NCBI GenBank assembly: GCA_002449145.1
Contig: DKCG01000024.1
Location: 20,759-84,758 of the forward strand
Length of the DNA stretch: 64,000 bases
Origin: Christensenella sp. UBA6880
GTDB lineage: Bacteria > Bacillota > Clostridia > Christensenellales > CAG-917
Reading direction: 5' to 3'
Shown: positions 55,775 to 64,000 of the stretch, one piece after another
Layout: each line of letters starts with the position of its first letter
Numbering within the stretch: position 1 is the first letter of the stretch
Position numbers and translations under genes: made by a program
Notes under the pieces: model-generated
Told to the model about the DNA's origin: nothing
What the model saw: only the letters and a program-made list of their open reading frames with translations
The model's database searches: none

Positions 55775-56308
55775 TCAAAATGTCGGCGGGGAAGCAACCC
55801 ACAATACGACCGCTTTTTCGTTCGTGCGATTTTCGAGACGGTGCGGCTTAGAGGAAGTGAAGTAAAACACTTCGCCCTTTTTCACGCAGTACGCCGCCTG
55901 TCCGATGTGAAGCCATATTCTGCCCGATATGACGTATCCGAATTCCTCGCCCTCGTGAGGCACGTCTTCTTCGAGATTCGTGTGCGGCTCTATGGTCACT
56001 CGTAGTGGTTCCATCTCGTTCTTTTGCGCATTGGGGACAAGCCATTCGATTTTGTACGAGTCCGCAACCTTTTCGATAAACTCTGCTTCTGTGAAAACGA
56101 CCTTTTCTTCCTTTTCGTCCTTAAAGAAGTCCGCAAACGTCGTTCCGAGCGCGTTGAGGATGTCTTCCAAAGTGGTGATGGAGGGTGAAGTGAGTTCGTT
56201 TTCGAGTTGCGAAATATAACCTTTTGTCAATTCGCATCTGTCGGCGAGTTCCTCTTGCGTGAGGTTGTTTTGAAGCCTCAGTCTTTTGATTTTCGTGCCA
56301 AGTTCCAT
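55775..56308 (-). CDS. XRE-cupin transcriptional regulator, PuuR-like
   Basis: The protein joins an N-terminal XRE helix-turn-helix (about 7-61; LTQEELADRCELTKGYISQLE) to a C-terminal cupin sensor (about 100-175; HEGEEFGYVISGRIWLHIG and GEVFYFTSSKPHRLEN). I chose the ATG at 56308 (177 aa), with GAGGGA 5 nt upstream; a TTG four codons earlier is less likely. In Clostridia this architecture directly upstream of potABCD is standard, and it is thought to sense polyamines and control their uptake. The gene has a consensus promoter and five TTTAG/CTAAA boxes in its leader, suggesting it binds there. Confidence 0.9.
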   Translation of the reverse strand: MELGTKIKRLRLQNNLTQEELADRCELTKGYISQLENELTSPSITTLEDILNALGTTFADFFKDEKEEKVVFTEAEFIEKVADSYKIEWLVPNAQKNEMEPLRVTIEPHTNLEEDVPHEGEEFGYVISGRIWLHIGQAAYCVKKGEVFYFTSSKPHRLENRTNEKAVVLWVASPPTF

Positions 56309-56351
56309 AAGTTCCCTCAAAAGCGAAAACGGTACACGAAGCGTGCGTTCC

Positions 56352-56448
56352 GTTTAGGCCGGCTAAACTTTCGGCTTAGTTTAGGCAAAATCGACCGAGA
56401 GTTTAATAGGTTTCGCATTTTTTAACAAAAAGTTTAGCAAAACTAAAC
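56352..56448. promoter_or_regulatory. Five GTTTAG/CTAAAC operator-like boxes
   Basis: GTTTAG occurs at 56352-56357, 56379-56384 and 56432-56437, and CTAAAC at 56363-56368 and 56443-56448. Pairs form inverted repeats 5 nt apart: GTTTAG-gccgg-CTAAAC and GTTTAG-caaaa-CTAAAC. They lie between the promoter at 56465 and the XRE-cupin gene, so they probably bind that regulator. Confidence 0.65.
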
Positions 56449-56464
56449 TTGTTTATCAAAATCG

Positions 56465-56493
56465 ATTATATATATTTGCAAAGGCTATGTCAA
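56465..56493 (-). promoter_or_regulatory. Consensus promoter of the XRE-cupin gene
   Basis: On the minus strand TTGACA (56488-56493) and TATAAT (56465-56470) are 17 nt apart, a perfect consensus. The transcript leader is about 150 nt and contains the five operator-like boxes. Confidence 0.88.
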
Positions 56494-56785
56494 TTGTTTT
56501 GATATAATTTTTCGACAAATTTTTTTATTATTCCGATTCTTGGATGCAAGAGCAATCGATATTCAATACTTGCCGTTTTATACATGCAATAATGCGCAAC
56601 ACTCGCAAGCGTTGTCTTTTATGCAGGCAGAGCATTGCGCTTTCGGTGCGGATAAGCCATCGGATCGGTAAAGTCGGCAGAGATATTTTTATTTGATTTT
56701 TTTAATTGTTATTTGTTATAACTAAATATAATCAGTATTAATTTGAAACAAAATTTCCGCAAATAAATCGTTTGCGTCTTTGCAT
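56494..56785. other. Gene-poor stretch with nested hairpin, unexplained
   Basis: About 290 bp separate the regulator promoter from the tldE terminator. A nested structure is possible around 56586-56639: GCAATAATGC and GCATTGC enclose CAACACT-CGCA-AGCGTTG. No ribosome site or convincing ORF was found, and I recognise no RNA family. Confidence 0.35.
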
Positions 56786-56820
56786 AAAAAATCCTTGCAA
56801 AAATTTTGCAAGGATTTTTT
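56786..56820. terminator. Terminator of the tldD-tldE operon
   Basis: AAAAAATCCTTGCAAAA and TTTTGCAAGGATTTTTT form a nearly perfect palindrome with T-runs on both strands, about 50 nt past the tldE stop. Confidence 0.9.
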
Positions 56821-56871
56821 ATCGTTTGAGTGAATTACACTTCTGTAATAGCGTAATGCAGGTTCAAAGTT

Positions 56872-58152
56872 TTAGTCCGCCGTGCCTGCGACCGCTATAT
56901 CCGTGAACTTGACCGCATAAGGACCTTCGTAGTTTGCGGACGAGAATCTTTCCGTCGAGAACGTCATATTTTGTTGTGCCTCGATGAGGTTGCCGTTTAT
57001 CGAGCCGCCCGTAACGGGGGTGACTTTGCCGTCTTCGATGAGGTAGGCAAGACGGATTTCGCCGCCGAAGTGACCCGAGAACGTGTCCATTTGGAAGTCG
57101 GAAAACGCAACCGCCCAAAGGCAAGGCTTTTTCTTCATATCCTCGAATGACACGCTGCCGAGATTGTCGCATTTTGCTTTTTCGTACGCGCCGGTCGGTT
57201 CGATTCCGAGATAGCGGCAGAAGGGGGTGCTGCCGTGTATTGCCGAAAGTTTGCCGTCTTTTACGACCGCAAGGTCTTGCATCTTTATGCCGTCGCCGCT
57301 GAAAGGTCTCGTTGCAACCATAGTGAGGTCGAGAGCGTCGCCCTTGACGTCGCCTTGCACGCCGTCGCCCGTTTTCCACGAGGAATAACCAGGGTAAATC
57401 ATATCCGCCGCCGATTTTTCTTCGTAGTAGGACAGCACTTCCGCAAGGTTTTTGCCGCTCAGAATCACGTCGTATTTGCCGCTCTTAAGCACTCTTTGCG
57501 CCAAAGCCCTGTCGTAGACGAAGTCGAGATATTCTTTCACGCCTTTTTTGAGCGCGTCAGTGTTTACGTCGTCGTACTCGAATTGATTGATGAGTTCGAC
57601 GTCTTCGGGACTCTTGCATTGCACGACGTAATCGCCTTTGCAAACCGCGTCGGTGAAGGAAACGTCCGTTCCTTCCGACGTCATAATGCGAGTGAAGGTC
57701 TTGTGGCAGAACACTTCGGTCGAATTGATATACGAGTGTTCGTTGGTGTCTTGCGAGAACACTGCCGCCGCCATTTTACCCGCGCTTTCCGCAAGCGGTG
57801 CGGTTGCGAGTTCGTTGTGCTTGTAAATCGTGTCGGACACGACTTTCGCGGGCGGTGCGAAATAAGGATTCATCGCAAATTGCGCAGCGTAGTACGCGCC
57901 CTCGATTGCGTCTTTCACCTCGTCGTACGTCATAGAAGCGATTACGTTCGCGTTGGTGTTGCCCACCAGTTTCTTGCCGTCCTTTTCGCCCTCTCTGTAC
58001 ACCGTAACGGTGCATTTATGCGTGTCTTTGATACGTCTCGTGTCAAGAAAATGCTTGACGAAAAACAGTTCCGCCGATTCCTCTTTGACCTCGTTGATAC
58101 GCCAACGAGTTATATTAAGTTCGGATAATGCCTTTTTGATGTTGTCTATCAT
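56872..58152 (-). CDS. tldE: TldE/PmbA-type metalloprotease-associated subunit
   Basis: TldE partners TldD in a heterodimeric protease complex. I chose the ATG at 58152 (426 aa), with GAGAGGTGA upstream; a TTG five codons earlier overlaps the tldD end. There is no HExxxH, as expected of the non-catalytic subunit. Weak family features include EEKSAADMIYPGYSSWKTG, GTSKNxxSIHGSTPFCRYLG-like and the C-terminal GGSINGNLIE. It lies 11 bp after tldD. The assignment depends partly on the neighbour. Confidence 0.88.
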   Translation of the reverse strand: MIDNIKKALSELNITRWRINEVKEESAELFFVKHFLDTRRIKDTHKCTVTVYREGEKDGKKLVGNTNANVIASMTYDEVKDAIEGAYYAAQFAMNPYFAPPAKVVSDTIYKHNELATAPLAESAGKMAAAVFSQDTNEHSYINSTEVFCHKTFTRIMTSEGTDVSFTDAVCKGDYVVQCKSPEDVELINQFEYDDVNTDALKKGVKEYLDFVYDRALAQRVLKSGKYDVILSGKNLAEVLSYYEEKSAADMIYPGYSSWKTGDGVQGDVKGDALDLTMVATRPFSGDGIKMQDLAVVKDGKLSAIHGSTPFCRYLGIEPTGAYEKAKCDNLGSVSFEDMKKKPCLWAVAFSDFQMDTFSGHFGGEIRLAYLIEDGKVTPVTGGSINGNLIEAQQNMTFSTERFSSANYEGPYAVKFTDIAVAGTAD

Positions 58153-58163
58153 AACGTCACCTC

Positions 58164-59582
58164 TCAACCAAGTCTAATGCGCGCTTTCATATACGGACCG
58201 CCGTCGGACACTTTGACCCATTCCTTGTAACCCTTGCCGCAGAATCCGCTTCCGCAGGTCACGAGGCTCGAACTCATCATACTCACCGATTTGAGAAGGT
58301 CGGGAACGTAGCCCGTAAGCACGATGGGCGAGAACACTTTGCCCGTGAGTTTGCCGTCTTTAATCTCTCTTGCTCTCGTAACCATACATTGAATACCCCA
58401 GTTTTTCGGGTCTTCCATACCGCTCGACGGCGATTCGAGCAAGAATCCGTATTTTACGGAAGCAATCATATCTTCGGGTGTAACGCCTTCCTTTGCGCCC
58501 TCGAAATATGTGTTGGTCATACGCGTGTATACTTTGCGTTCGTAACTTTCGCGTCTGCCGTTGCCCGTCGGCTTTACGCCGAGTCTGCTCGCCGACAGTG
58601 CGTCGCACATGCCGCGTTTCAAAAATCCGTTCGAGATAACGACGGTGTCGCCCGTGAGCGTGCCTTCGTCGTCAAACCAGCAAGTCGCCGTGTCGTCAAC
58701 CGCGTTTCCGTCGTGCATAGTCACGAGGTCGCTCGCAACTCTTTGGTCGATAAAACTCGACGCAAGCGCTCTGTCTTTGACGAACATATCCATTTCCACG
58801 CCGTGTCCGAACGCCTCGTGAACGATCATACCCGTCGTGTCGGGATCGCAAATGCACTCGTATTCGCCGGGGATCATCGGCTCGCTTTTGAGAAGTTCAA
58901 CCGCCTCGTTTGCAACTTGCACAGCATATCCTTCCATTTTGTCTAGAAGTTCCGCGCCGCCGAGGGTAGAGAAGCCTTTGTATGCGTCTTTGACTTCCTC
59001 GCCTCTTGCCGCCATTGCCATAATTGCGCCGTTCGTCCACATAACCGTTTGATCGAGGTCGCGATGCGCAGAGATAAACACCTTTCTGAACGCCCTGTAC
59101 GACACCGTCGCGATTGCGTCCAAAACGCCCTCGACTGTCAACGCCTTGTTGCGTATTTGTTCCAGCCTTGCCAAAATCGCTTCGTCGCCCAATTCTCTGG
59201 GGTGAATTTCAAACGCGCTCACCTTTTTCAAAATTGCGGGTTCGTCTTCGGGAATAGGGGTGGGAAGAGGTACGATACCGTCGGGAATGTTCTTCGTCTC
59301 CTGTGCAAAACGCTCGCGCATTTCTTTGAGTATCTGCGGAATTTTTTCTTCGGAAAATTCGTTGAAAGAATACTCGGCGCAACCCGTTTGGTCAAACACT
59401 CTCACCACAAAGCCCGAGCCGCCGCCAAAGCCTTGACTGTTTATTCTTTTGCCCGTGCGGCTTATTCGCCAGCCGCGATTTTCGTCCTCGACCGCAAGCA
59501 CGGAAGCATAGGCGTACTCTTTGAGAAGTTCTTTCACCAAATGCTTGATTGCAGGCTTGATTTTATCGAGTTTTTCAAACAT
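58164..59582 (-). CDS. tldD: TldD-type zinc metalloprotease subunit
   Basis: TldD is the catalytic subunit that degrades or trims unfolded peptides, and in some bacteria matures modified peptides. The 472-aa protein has the zinc motif HEAFGHGVEMD (H255, H260) and the third ligand region SSSLVTCGSGFCGKG near the C-terminus. GFGGGSGFVVRV and SSGMEDPKNWGIQC are also typical. AAGGAG lies about 9 nt before the ATG. No peptide precursor or RiPP gene is nearby, so a general proteolytic role is likeliest. Confidence 0.94.
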   Translation of the reverse strand: MFEKLDKIKPAIKHLVKELLKEYAYASVLAVEDENRGWRISRTGKRINSQGFGGGSGFVVRVFDQTGCAEYSFNEFSEEKIPQILKEMRERFAQETKNIPDGIVPLPTPIPEDEPAILKKVSAFEIHPRELGDEAILARLEQIRNKALTVEGVLDAIATVSYRAFRKVFISAHRDLDQTVMWTNGAIMAMAARGEEVKDAYKGFSTLGGAELLDKMEGYAVQVANEAVELLKSEPMIPGEYECICDPDTTGMIVHEAFGHGVEMDMFVKDRALASSFIDQRVASDLVTMHDGNAVDDTATCWFDDEGTLTGDTVVISNGFLKRGMCDALSASRLGVKPTGNGRRESYERKVYTRMTNTYFEGAKEGVTPEDMIASVKYGFLLESPSSGMEDPKNWGIQCMVTRAREIKDGKLTGKVFSPIVLTGYVPDLLKSVSMMSSSLVTCGSGFCGKGYKEWVKVSDGGPYMKARIRLG

Positions 59583-59667
59583 AATACATCTCCTTCATAG
59601 AATCCGACAACGCCGCGGTTATACCGTCCGCCGCGCCGTCTTTGTATCTATCAATTTATTGTATTAT

Positions 59668-59696
59668 ATTATCCGTCTAACCCGCCGATTTGTCAA
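59668..59696 (-). promoter_or_regulatory. Promoter of the tldD-tldE operon
   Basis: On the minus strand TTGACA (59691-59696) and GATAAT (59668-59673) are 17 nt apart. Confidence 0.8.
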
Positions 59697-59781
59697 GTTA
59701 TGAGCAGTCGTCATCGTCACAATCGCAACTTTTATTTCAACACGTCGGAAGGTATCAAACGATATATTTTTCAAAACGGAG

Positions 59782-59809
59782 TTGATTTTTGCATAATATG
59801 TGCTATAAT
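59782..59809 (+). promoter_or_regulatory. Promoter of ssrA
   Basis: TTGATT (59782-59787) and TATAAT (59804-59809) are 16 nt apart. The start near 59816 leaves a short precursor leader that can fold as AAAGCGG...CCGCTTT. Confidence 0.75.
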
Positions 59810-59843
59810 CATTGCACCAAAGCGGTTTTGATTGTCCGCTTTC

Positions 59844-60208
59844 GGGGGTGTTCTGGATTCGACATTCGGTCTGATGCGGGATAAGCACGTCGTAGGCTCG
59901 GCTACGTTAAAACGGAACGTTAAAATTAAACGCAAAAAACAATCAAAAGAGCTCCTCTATGGAGTTCGCTCTTGCTGCATAATTTAAGTCGGCACGTCGC
60001 CCCGAGGTTTTCTGTTCCCTCGGCAAGCGGCGTCAGAAAAACAGACAACGCAATCTGATTTCTCGGTAGGGTTGTTGTCAATACGAGATTATCGAGGCAA
60101 GGTTTGTAGGTGAACCGAACTTAGAAAAATTTTAATCACCGACTAAACGTGTAGAAAGTGCCGAGTACGGTCGGGTGGACCGGGGTTCAAATCCCCGCAC
60201 TTCCACCA
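59844..60208 (+). ncRNA. ssrA: Transfer-messenger RNA (tmRNA)
   Basis: tmRNA rescues stalled ribosomes and tags the nascent chain for proteolysis. The 5' GGGGGTG pairs with CACTTCC at the 3' end, which carries discriminator A and an encoded CCA. The 5' GGATTCGACAT and 3' GGTTCAAATCCCC T-arm are diagnostic. The reading frame resumes at GCA within AAACGCAAAAAAC and encodes the tag AKNNQKSSSMEFALAA before TAA near 59982. The LAA end is the usual protease signal. Pseudoknot-forming sequence follows. Length is 365 nt. Confidence 0.96.
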
Positions 60209-60215
60209 GAAATGC

Positions 60216-60242
60216 AAAAACCGCGTATCTAACGCGGTTTTT
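60216..60242 (+). terminator. Terminator of ssrA
   Basis: AAAAACCGCGT-ATCTA-ACGCGGTTTTT lies 8 nt past the tmRNA CCA. Confidence 0.88.
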
Positions 60243-60355
60243 CATTTTGCCACAATGTGGGGATTATGCGATTTTGGCAAAATCGTATCACGGCAATGCC
60301 GTGTGAACCCCTTTCGGCTGCACGCGATTGACCTTCGGTAGCAATCGCTGTTGGG

Positions 60356-60408
60356 CAAATCCCGCACTTCACCGGAAATGCAAAAACCGCGTATCTAACG
60401 CGGTTTTT
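60356..60408. repeat. Degenerate copy of the tmRNA 3' end plus terminator
   Basis: The 53 bp match 60188-60242 with two single-base deletions and one substitution. They repeat the T-arm end, acceptor region and terminator hairpin. Such a duplicated 3' end is what integration at ssrA leaves. The copied hairpin (60382-60408) also serves as terminator for sdaA on the minus strand. The bases between (60243-60355) hold small hairpins and no gene. Confidence 0.75.
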
Positions 60409-60432
60409 CGCTTAAAACACTTTATTTGTTCG

Positions 60433-61668
60433 TTATTTCTTTTTGTAACGCTTTGCGTGGCGCAGACGGGAATGGCCGTAACTCTTGGCAAGTCCGCCGC
60501 CCGACGTTTCGCGATAGCGTACGTTGATGTCTTTGCCCGTTTGATACATCGTTTCGACAACCGCGTCAAAGGATATTTGACGGGAAGTGGTGAGAAAACT
60601 CGCAAGCGACACGGCGTTTATCGCACGCATTGCCGCAACCGCATTTCTCTCGATACACGGAATTTGCACGAGTCCCGCAACGGGGTCGCAAGTCAAGCCG
60701 AGATGATGTTCCATTGCAACTTCGGCGGAATACTCGATTTGGTCGAAGTCCATTCCGAAAAGTTCCGCAAGAGCCGCCGCCGCCATAGAACACGCCGTTC
60801 CGCATTCCGCTTGGCAACCGCATTCCGCGCCGCTTATCGAGGCGTTCGTTTTGACGATATTGCCGATTATGCCCGCCGTGCAGAGCGCGTTGATAATCGT
60901 ATCGTCCGAATAGTTGTGCACGTCTTGTTCGTATTTGAGGACGGCGGGAAGAATACCGCATGCGCCGCAGGTTGGGGCGGTTGCGATAACTTCGCCCGAA
61001 GCGTTCTGCTCGCTGACGGCAAAAGCGTATGCGCAAACGAGGCGATTTTCCTTCGTTTGCGGCGTTTCGTCTATATGGCGTTGTTGATAAAGTATTTTTG
61101 CTCTGCGTTCGGTGTTGAGACCGCCGGGAAGCACGCCGCTCGCTTTCAAGCCTTGCTTGATTGCGTTTTTCATAGTTTCCCAAATGGTTTTGAGATAGTC
61201 GCGGATTTGCGCGCCCTCGAAGCGTTCGACGTACTGCGGAATGGTTATTTCGTTTTCGTCGCAATAGGCTCTTATCTGCTCGAACGTATGGTGAGGGTAG
61301 ACTTCGGGCGGGTCTATCGAACTTTCGCCTTCGACCTCGATTGCGCCGCCGCCCACGCTGAAAACTCGCCACGAGTCCGTAATCTTTCCGTTTAGGTCAA
61401 TGGCGAACAAATCCATGGTATTCGGGTGGGGCAGATGTTCGTTTTCATAGTCGAAAACGACGTCTACGGGTTTCGTAAACGTTTTTTTAAGCACGACGTC
61501 CGTGCCGTGTCCCTTTCCCGTCTTTGCCAGCGAGCCGTAGAGAATAACCTTGAACGAATACGCACTCTTGTTGCGTTCCATAAACAGTTTTGCGGCTTTT
61601 TCGGGGCCCATAGTGTGCGAACTTGACGGTCCGCGTCCGATTTTGTACAGTTCTGTCAAACTTTTCAT
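60433..61668 (-). CDS. sdaA: L-serine ammonia-lyase, single-chain iron-sulfur type
   Basis: The enzyme deaminates L-serine to pyruvate and ammonia using a [4Fe-4S] cluster. I chose the ATG at 61668 (411 aa), with AAGGA about 10 nt upstream; a GTG seven codons earlier would swallow that site. The N-terminal regulatory-type domain has IGRGPSSSHTMGP and GSLAKTGKGHGTD. The catalytic domain has ATAPTCGACGILPAVL and a cysteine-rich SGAECGCQAECGTACSMA, with CDPVAGLVQIPCIERNAV near the end, together giving the cluster ligands. It joins both domains in one chain, unlike Bacillus SdaAA/SdaAB. It ends RLRHAKRYKKK. It opposes serCA metabolically. Confidence 0.94.
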   Translation of the reverse strand: MKSLTELYKIGRGPSSSHTMGPEKAAKLFMERNKSAYSFKVILYGSLAKTGKGHGTDVVLKKTFTKPVDVVFDYENEHLPHPNTMDLFAIDLNGKITDSWRVFSVGGGAIEVEGESSIDPPEVYPHHTFEQIRAYCDENEITIPQYVERFEGAQIRDYLKTIWETMKNAIKQGLKASGVLPGGLNTERRAKILYQQRHIDETPQTKENRLVCAYAFAVSEQNASGEVIATAPTCGACGILPAVLKYEQDVHNYSDDTIINALCTAGIIGNIVKTNASISGAECGCQAECGTACSMAAAALAELFGMDFDQIEYSAEVAMEHHLGLTCDPVAGLVQIPCIERNAVAAMRAINAVSLASFLTTSRQISFDAVVETMYQTGKDINVRYRETSGGGLAKSYGHSRLRHAKRYKKK

Positions 61669-61691
61669 ATGCGATTTATCCTTGCGCACAC

Positions 61692-61719
61692 ATTATAACA
61701 CAAATAAACTTCGGCGCAA
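61692..61719 (-). promoter_or_regulatory. Promoter of sdaA
   Basis: On the minus strand TTGCGC (61714-61719) and TATAAT (61692-61697) are 16 nt apart. Confidence 0.7.
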
Positions 61720-61794
61720 CGCTTTGAGAGGTATTGAAAACGAGAAAATTCGCTCGAAACGCGTTATATTTTTTCGATTTTATTTCGCAACGAT

Positions 61795-61824
61795 TTGCCA
61801 AGCGTATAAAAAGTGTGCTAATAT
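61795..61824 (+). promoter_or_regulatory. Promoter of typA
   Basis: TTGCCA (61795-61800) and TAATAT (61819-61824) are 18 nt apart. The leader of about 130 nt shows no structure I recognise. Confidence 0.6.
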
Positions 61825-61963
61825 ATCAAAGTTTTATATAGTAACACACGATTTTGCGTGCGAAAAAGCGATTCAAAAGGCGCAAAAAACGCCCTAAAAT
61901 ACGCTTAAAACACGCCAAACGACGCACAATATGCGCCGAAAAGTAGGAAAAAGAAGGCTCAAT

Positions 61964-63784
61964 ATGGTCAGAAACGATTTGAGAAACATCGCAATCATCG
62001 CCCACGTCGACCACGGCAAAACCACGCTCGTGGACGGTATGCTCAAACAATCGGGTACTTTCAGAGAAAATCAACAGGTTGCAACCTGCATTATGGACTC
62101 GGGCGACCTCGAAAGAGAAAGAGGTATCACGATTCTCGCAAAGAATACGTCAATCCACTACAACGGTACGAAAATCAACATCATCGATACACCTGGACAC
62201 GCCGATTTTTCGGGCGAGGTCGAACGCGTTTTGAAGATGGTCAACGGCGTGGTGCTTTTGGTCGACGCGCAAGAAGGTCCTATGCCTCAAACGCGTTTCG
62301 TCGTCGAAAAAGCGCTCGCTCTGGGACTTAAAATAATCATCGTAGTCAACAAAATTGACAAACCCGACGCAAGACTTTCCGAAGTCGGCGACGAGGTGCT
62401 CGAACTCCTGCTCGACCTTGACGCGAGCGATGAGCAACTTCAAAGCCCGATTTTGTACTGCAGCGGCAAGCAAGCCACCGCAACTCGCGACTACAACGTT
62501 CCCGGCAAAGACCTCAAACCGCTTTTCGACACCATTATCGATTATATCCCAGCACCCGAAGGCGACGAGAACGGCGAATTGCAACTTCTCGTGTCCGCAA
62601 TCGACTACAACGAATACGTCGGTCGTATCGGTATAGGCAGAATCGAAAGAGGCAAGGTGGATATGGCAAAGGAAGTCGTGGTTTGCGACTATCACAGCGG
62701 CATTTCGCCGTACAAGAGCAAAATCGTCAACCTTTTCCAAATCGAAGGACTCAAACGCGTTCCCGTCGAAAACGCTATGGTGGGCGACATCGTTTGTTTC
62801 AGCGGTATAGAAAACATCACAATCGGCAACACCATTTGTTCGCCTGCAAAAATCGAACCCGTGCCGTTCGTCAAAATCGGCGAACCCACTATCGAAATGA
62901 ACTTCTGCGTCAACGACAGTCCGTTCGCAGGCAAGGAAGGCAAGTTCGTCACCTCTCGTCACTTGCGCGAAAGATTGTTCAAGGAACTCTTGAAAGACGT
63001 TTCGTTGAGAGTGTACCAAACCGAAACCCCCGATACGTTCAAGGTTTGCGGCAGAGGCGAAATGCACCTTTCCATTCTCATCGAAACTATGCGCAGAGAA
63101 GGGTATGAGTTCGGCGTAAGCACCCCGAAGGTCATCTTCAAGGACATTGACGGTGTAAAGTGTGAGCCTATGGAACAACTCTTTATCGACGTACCCACCG
63201 ATTGCGTAGGTTCGGTTATGGAACGTATGGGCGTAAGAAAGGGCGAACTCGTCACGATGAATCCGCAAGGCAGCCGTATTCGTATGGAATTCAAAGTGCC
63301 AGCGCGCGGTTTGTTCGGCTTCAAAAACGAGTTTTTGACGGACACCAAAGGCGAGGGCGTTATGAACCAACTCTTTGCAGGTTACGCGCCTTACAAAGGA
63401 CCAATTCCTCGCAGATTCACAGGCTCTCTCATCGCATACGAAACGGGCGAAGCCGCAACTTACGGACTTTTCAACGCGCAAGACAGAGGCGTTTTGTTCA
63501 TCGACCCGCAAACCCCCGTCTACGAGGGTATGGTCGTCGGTATGTCGCCCAAGAACGAAGACATTCGCGTCAACGTCTGCAAGCGTAAACACGTCACCAA
63601 TATGCGTGCCGCAGGTTCAGACGAAGCCCTGCGCCTCAACACGCCCCGCAAATTCAGCCTTGAAGAAGCCATCGAGTTCCTCAACGACGACGAAATGCTC
63701 GAAGTCACCCCCAAGAATATCCGCATAAGGAAGATTATTTTGTCGGGGGCGGAACGTCTTAAACTTGCCTACGGCAACAAATAA
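61964..63784 (+). CDS. typA: Translational GTPase TypA/BipA
   Basis: TypA is a ribosome-binding GTPase that helps 50S assembly and stress growth. I chose the ATG at 61964 (606 aa), with AGAAGG upstream; an ATG 33 bp earlier would include that site. G1 is AHVDHGKT (13-20), G2 contains RERGITI, G3 is DTPGH and G4 is NKID. The beta-barrel, the EF-G-like domains III and V, and the TypA-specific C-terminus ([34 protein letters not shown]) are complete. It has its own promoter. Its stop codon is the first part of a large inverted repeat. Confidence 0.97.
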   Translation: MVRNDLRNIAIIAHVDHGKTTLVDGMLKQSGTFRENQQVATCIMDSGDLERERGITILAKNTSIHYNGTKINIIDTPGHADFSGEVERVLKMVNGVVLLVDAQEGPMPQTRFVVEKALALGLKIIIVVNKIDKPDARLSEVGDEVLELLLDLDASDEQLQSPILYCSGKQATATRDYNVPGKDLKPLFDTIIDYIPAPEGDENGELQLLVSAIDYNEYVGRIGIGRIERGKVDMAKEVVVCDYHSGISPYKSKIVNLFQIEGLKRVPVENAMVGDIVCFSGIENITIGNTICSPAKIEPVPFVKIGEPTIEMNFCVNDSPFAGKEGKFVTSRHLRERLFKELLKDVSLRVYQTETPDTFKVCGRGEMHLSILIETMRREGYEFGVSTPKVIFKDIDGVKCEPMEQLFIDVPTDCVGSVMERMGVRKGELVTMNPQGSRIRMEFKVPARGLFGFKNEFLTDTKGEGVMNQLFAGYAPYKGPIPRRFTGSLIAYETGEAATYGLFNAQDRGVLFIDPQTPVYEGMVVGMSPKNEDIRVNVCKRKHVTNMRAAGSDEALRLNTPRKFSLEEAIEFLNDDEMLEVTPKNIRIRKIILSGAERLKLAYGNK

Positions 63785-63958
63785 AACTGCGCCAAATCGC
63801 GCCTAACTTTGGACGCGATTGACGCAAGCGTAACAATCGCTATTCCGTCACTTCGTTCCTTACAGCACCCCTTGTCTGCCAACTCATTTACGCTTAGTAA
63901 ATTAGGGTTGTCATTCAAGGGGTGCTTTCGCGTTATCCATCGATTTGGCGCAGTTTTA
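63782..63958. repeat. Large nested inverted repeat starting at the typA stop
   Basis: TAAAACTGCGCCAAATCG (63782-63799, including the TAA stop) has its exact reverse complement at 63941-63958. Inside, AGCACCCCTTG (63864-63874) pairs with CAAGGGGTGCT (63916-63926), and GCGATTG...CAATCGC pair near 63815-63840. The layout matches the repeat at 32170-32297 without sequence identity. It may be an unusually large terminator or the remains of a small mobile element. Confidence 0.75.
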
Positions 63959-63963
63959 TGCAG

Positions 63964-64000
63964 TTGTTCGAAGACGGAACGCGAGCCGCAAGGCGGCGAG
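63964..64000. repeat. Start of a dispersed repeat, cut by the window edge
   Basis: These 37 bp (TTGTTCGAAGACGGAACGCG...) are identical to 32304-32340. In both places they begin 6-7 bp after a long inverted repeat that starts at a stop codon. The rest of this copy lies outside the window. Confidence 0.85.

Noticed and set aside
56587..56700. 34-codon ORF starting at an ATG near 56592 on the plus strand
   Set aside because: It has no ribosome site, an Arg/Cys-rich composition and lies across a predicted hairpin.
62150..63592. 480-aa minus-strand frame across typA and 428-aa frame at 46055-47341 across spoIVA
   Set aside because: Both are antisense to highly conserved genes and show no recognisable domain.

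Overview
The window looks like chromosome from a spore-forming, Gram-positive Firmicute of the class Clostridia, probably an uncultured gut-type lineage. The evidence is a SpoIVA gene behind a sigma-E-like promoter, RNase J, a YtxC-like protein, strong GGAGG-type ribosome binding sites, TTGACA/TATAAT promoters and single-chain iron-sulfur serine dehydratase. I see no rRNA, CRISPR array, transposase, integrase or phage genes. The class assignment is inference from gene content.

Layout. 1-23.7 kb: one giant exported GLUG-repeat protein (6954 aa) followed by a tightly overlapped three-gene operon of membrane-anchored proteins with SipW/TasA-like leader segments, one ending in a BspA-type leucine-rich repeat. 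I read this as a surface or matrix module. 23.7-24.3 kb: tRNA-Ser and tRNA-Thr transcribed from a consensus promoter, with tandem tRNA-Ser-derived units in between. 24.7-32.2 kb: membrane glycerophosphodiesterase, GH3 beta-glucosidase, sugar O-acetyltransferase divergent from an AraC regulator, an ECF sigma factor with a PepSY-type membrane partner, and a YtxC-like protein. 32.2-42.6 kb: serC-serA on the minus strand, then rnj, a GT-B glycosyltransferase, a PDZ/radical-SAM DUF512 protein, der and a class If aspartate aminotransferase. 42.7-45.5 kb: metN-metI-metQ methionine importer preceded by a 29-codon leader peptide and an attenuator-like terminator. 45.6-50.8 kb: spoIVA, a MATE exporter, a small hypothetical gene, yhbY and a CDF metal exporter. 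50.9-56.5 kb: potABCD polyamine importer behind an XRE-cupin regulator whose own leader has five TTTAG/CTAAA boxes. 56.8-61.7 kb: tldD-tldE, ssrA (tmRNA) with a degenerate copy of its 3' end downstream, and sdaA. 62-63.8 kb: typA (bipA).

The most unusual items are regulatory or structural rather than new enzymes: the methionine-rich leader ORF before metN, the tRNA-Ser-derived tandem units, the duplicated tmRNA 3' end, large inverted repeats that begin at stop codons and are followed by the same 37-bp dispersed repeat, and the giant GLUG protein with its SipW-like companions. All calls are by reading. No alignments, profile searches, folding or composition calculations were run.
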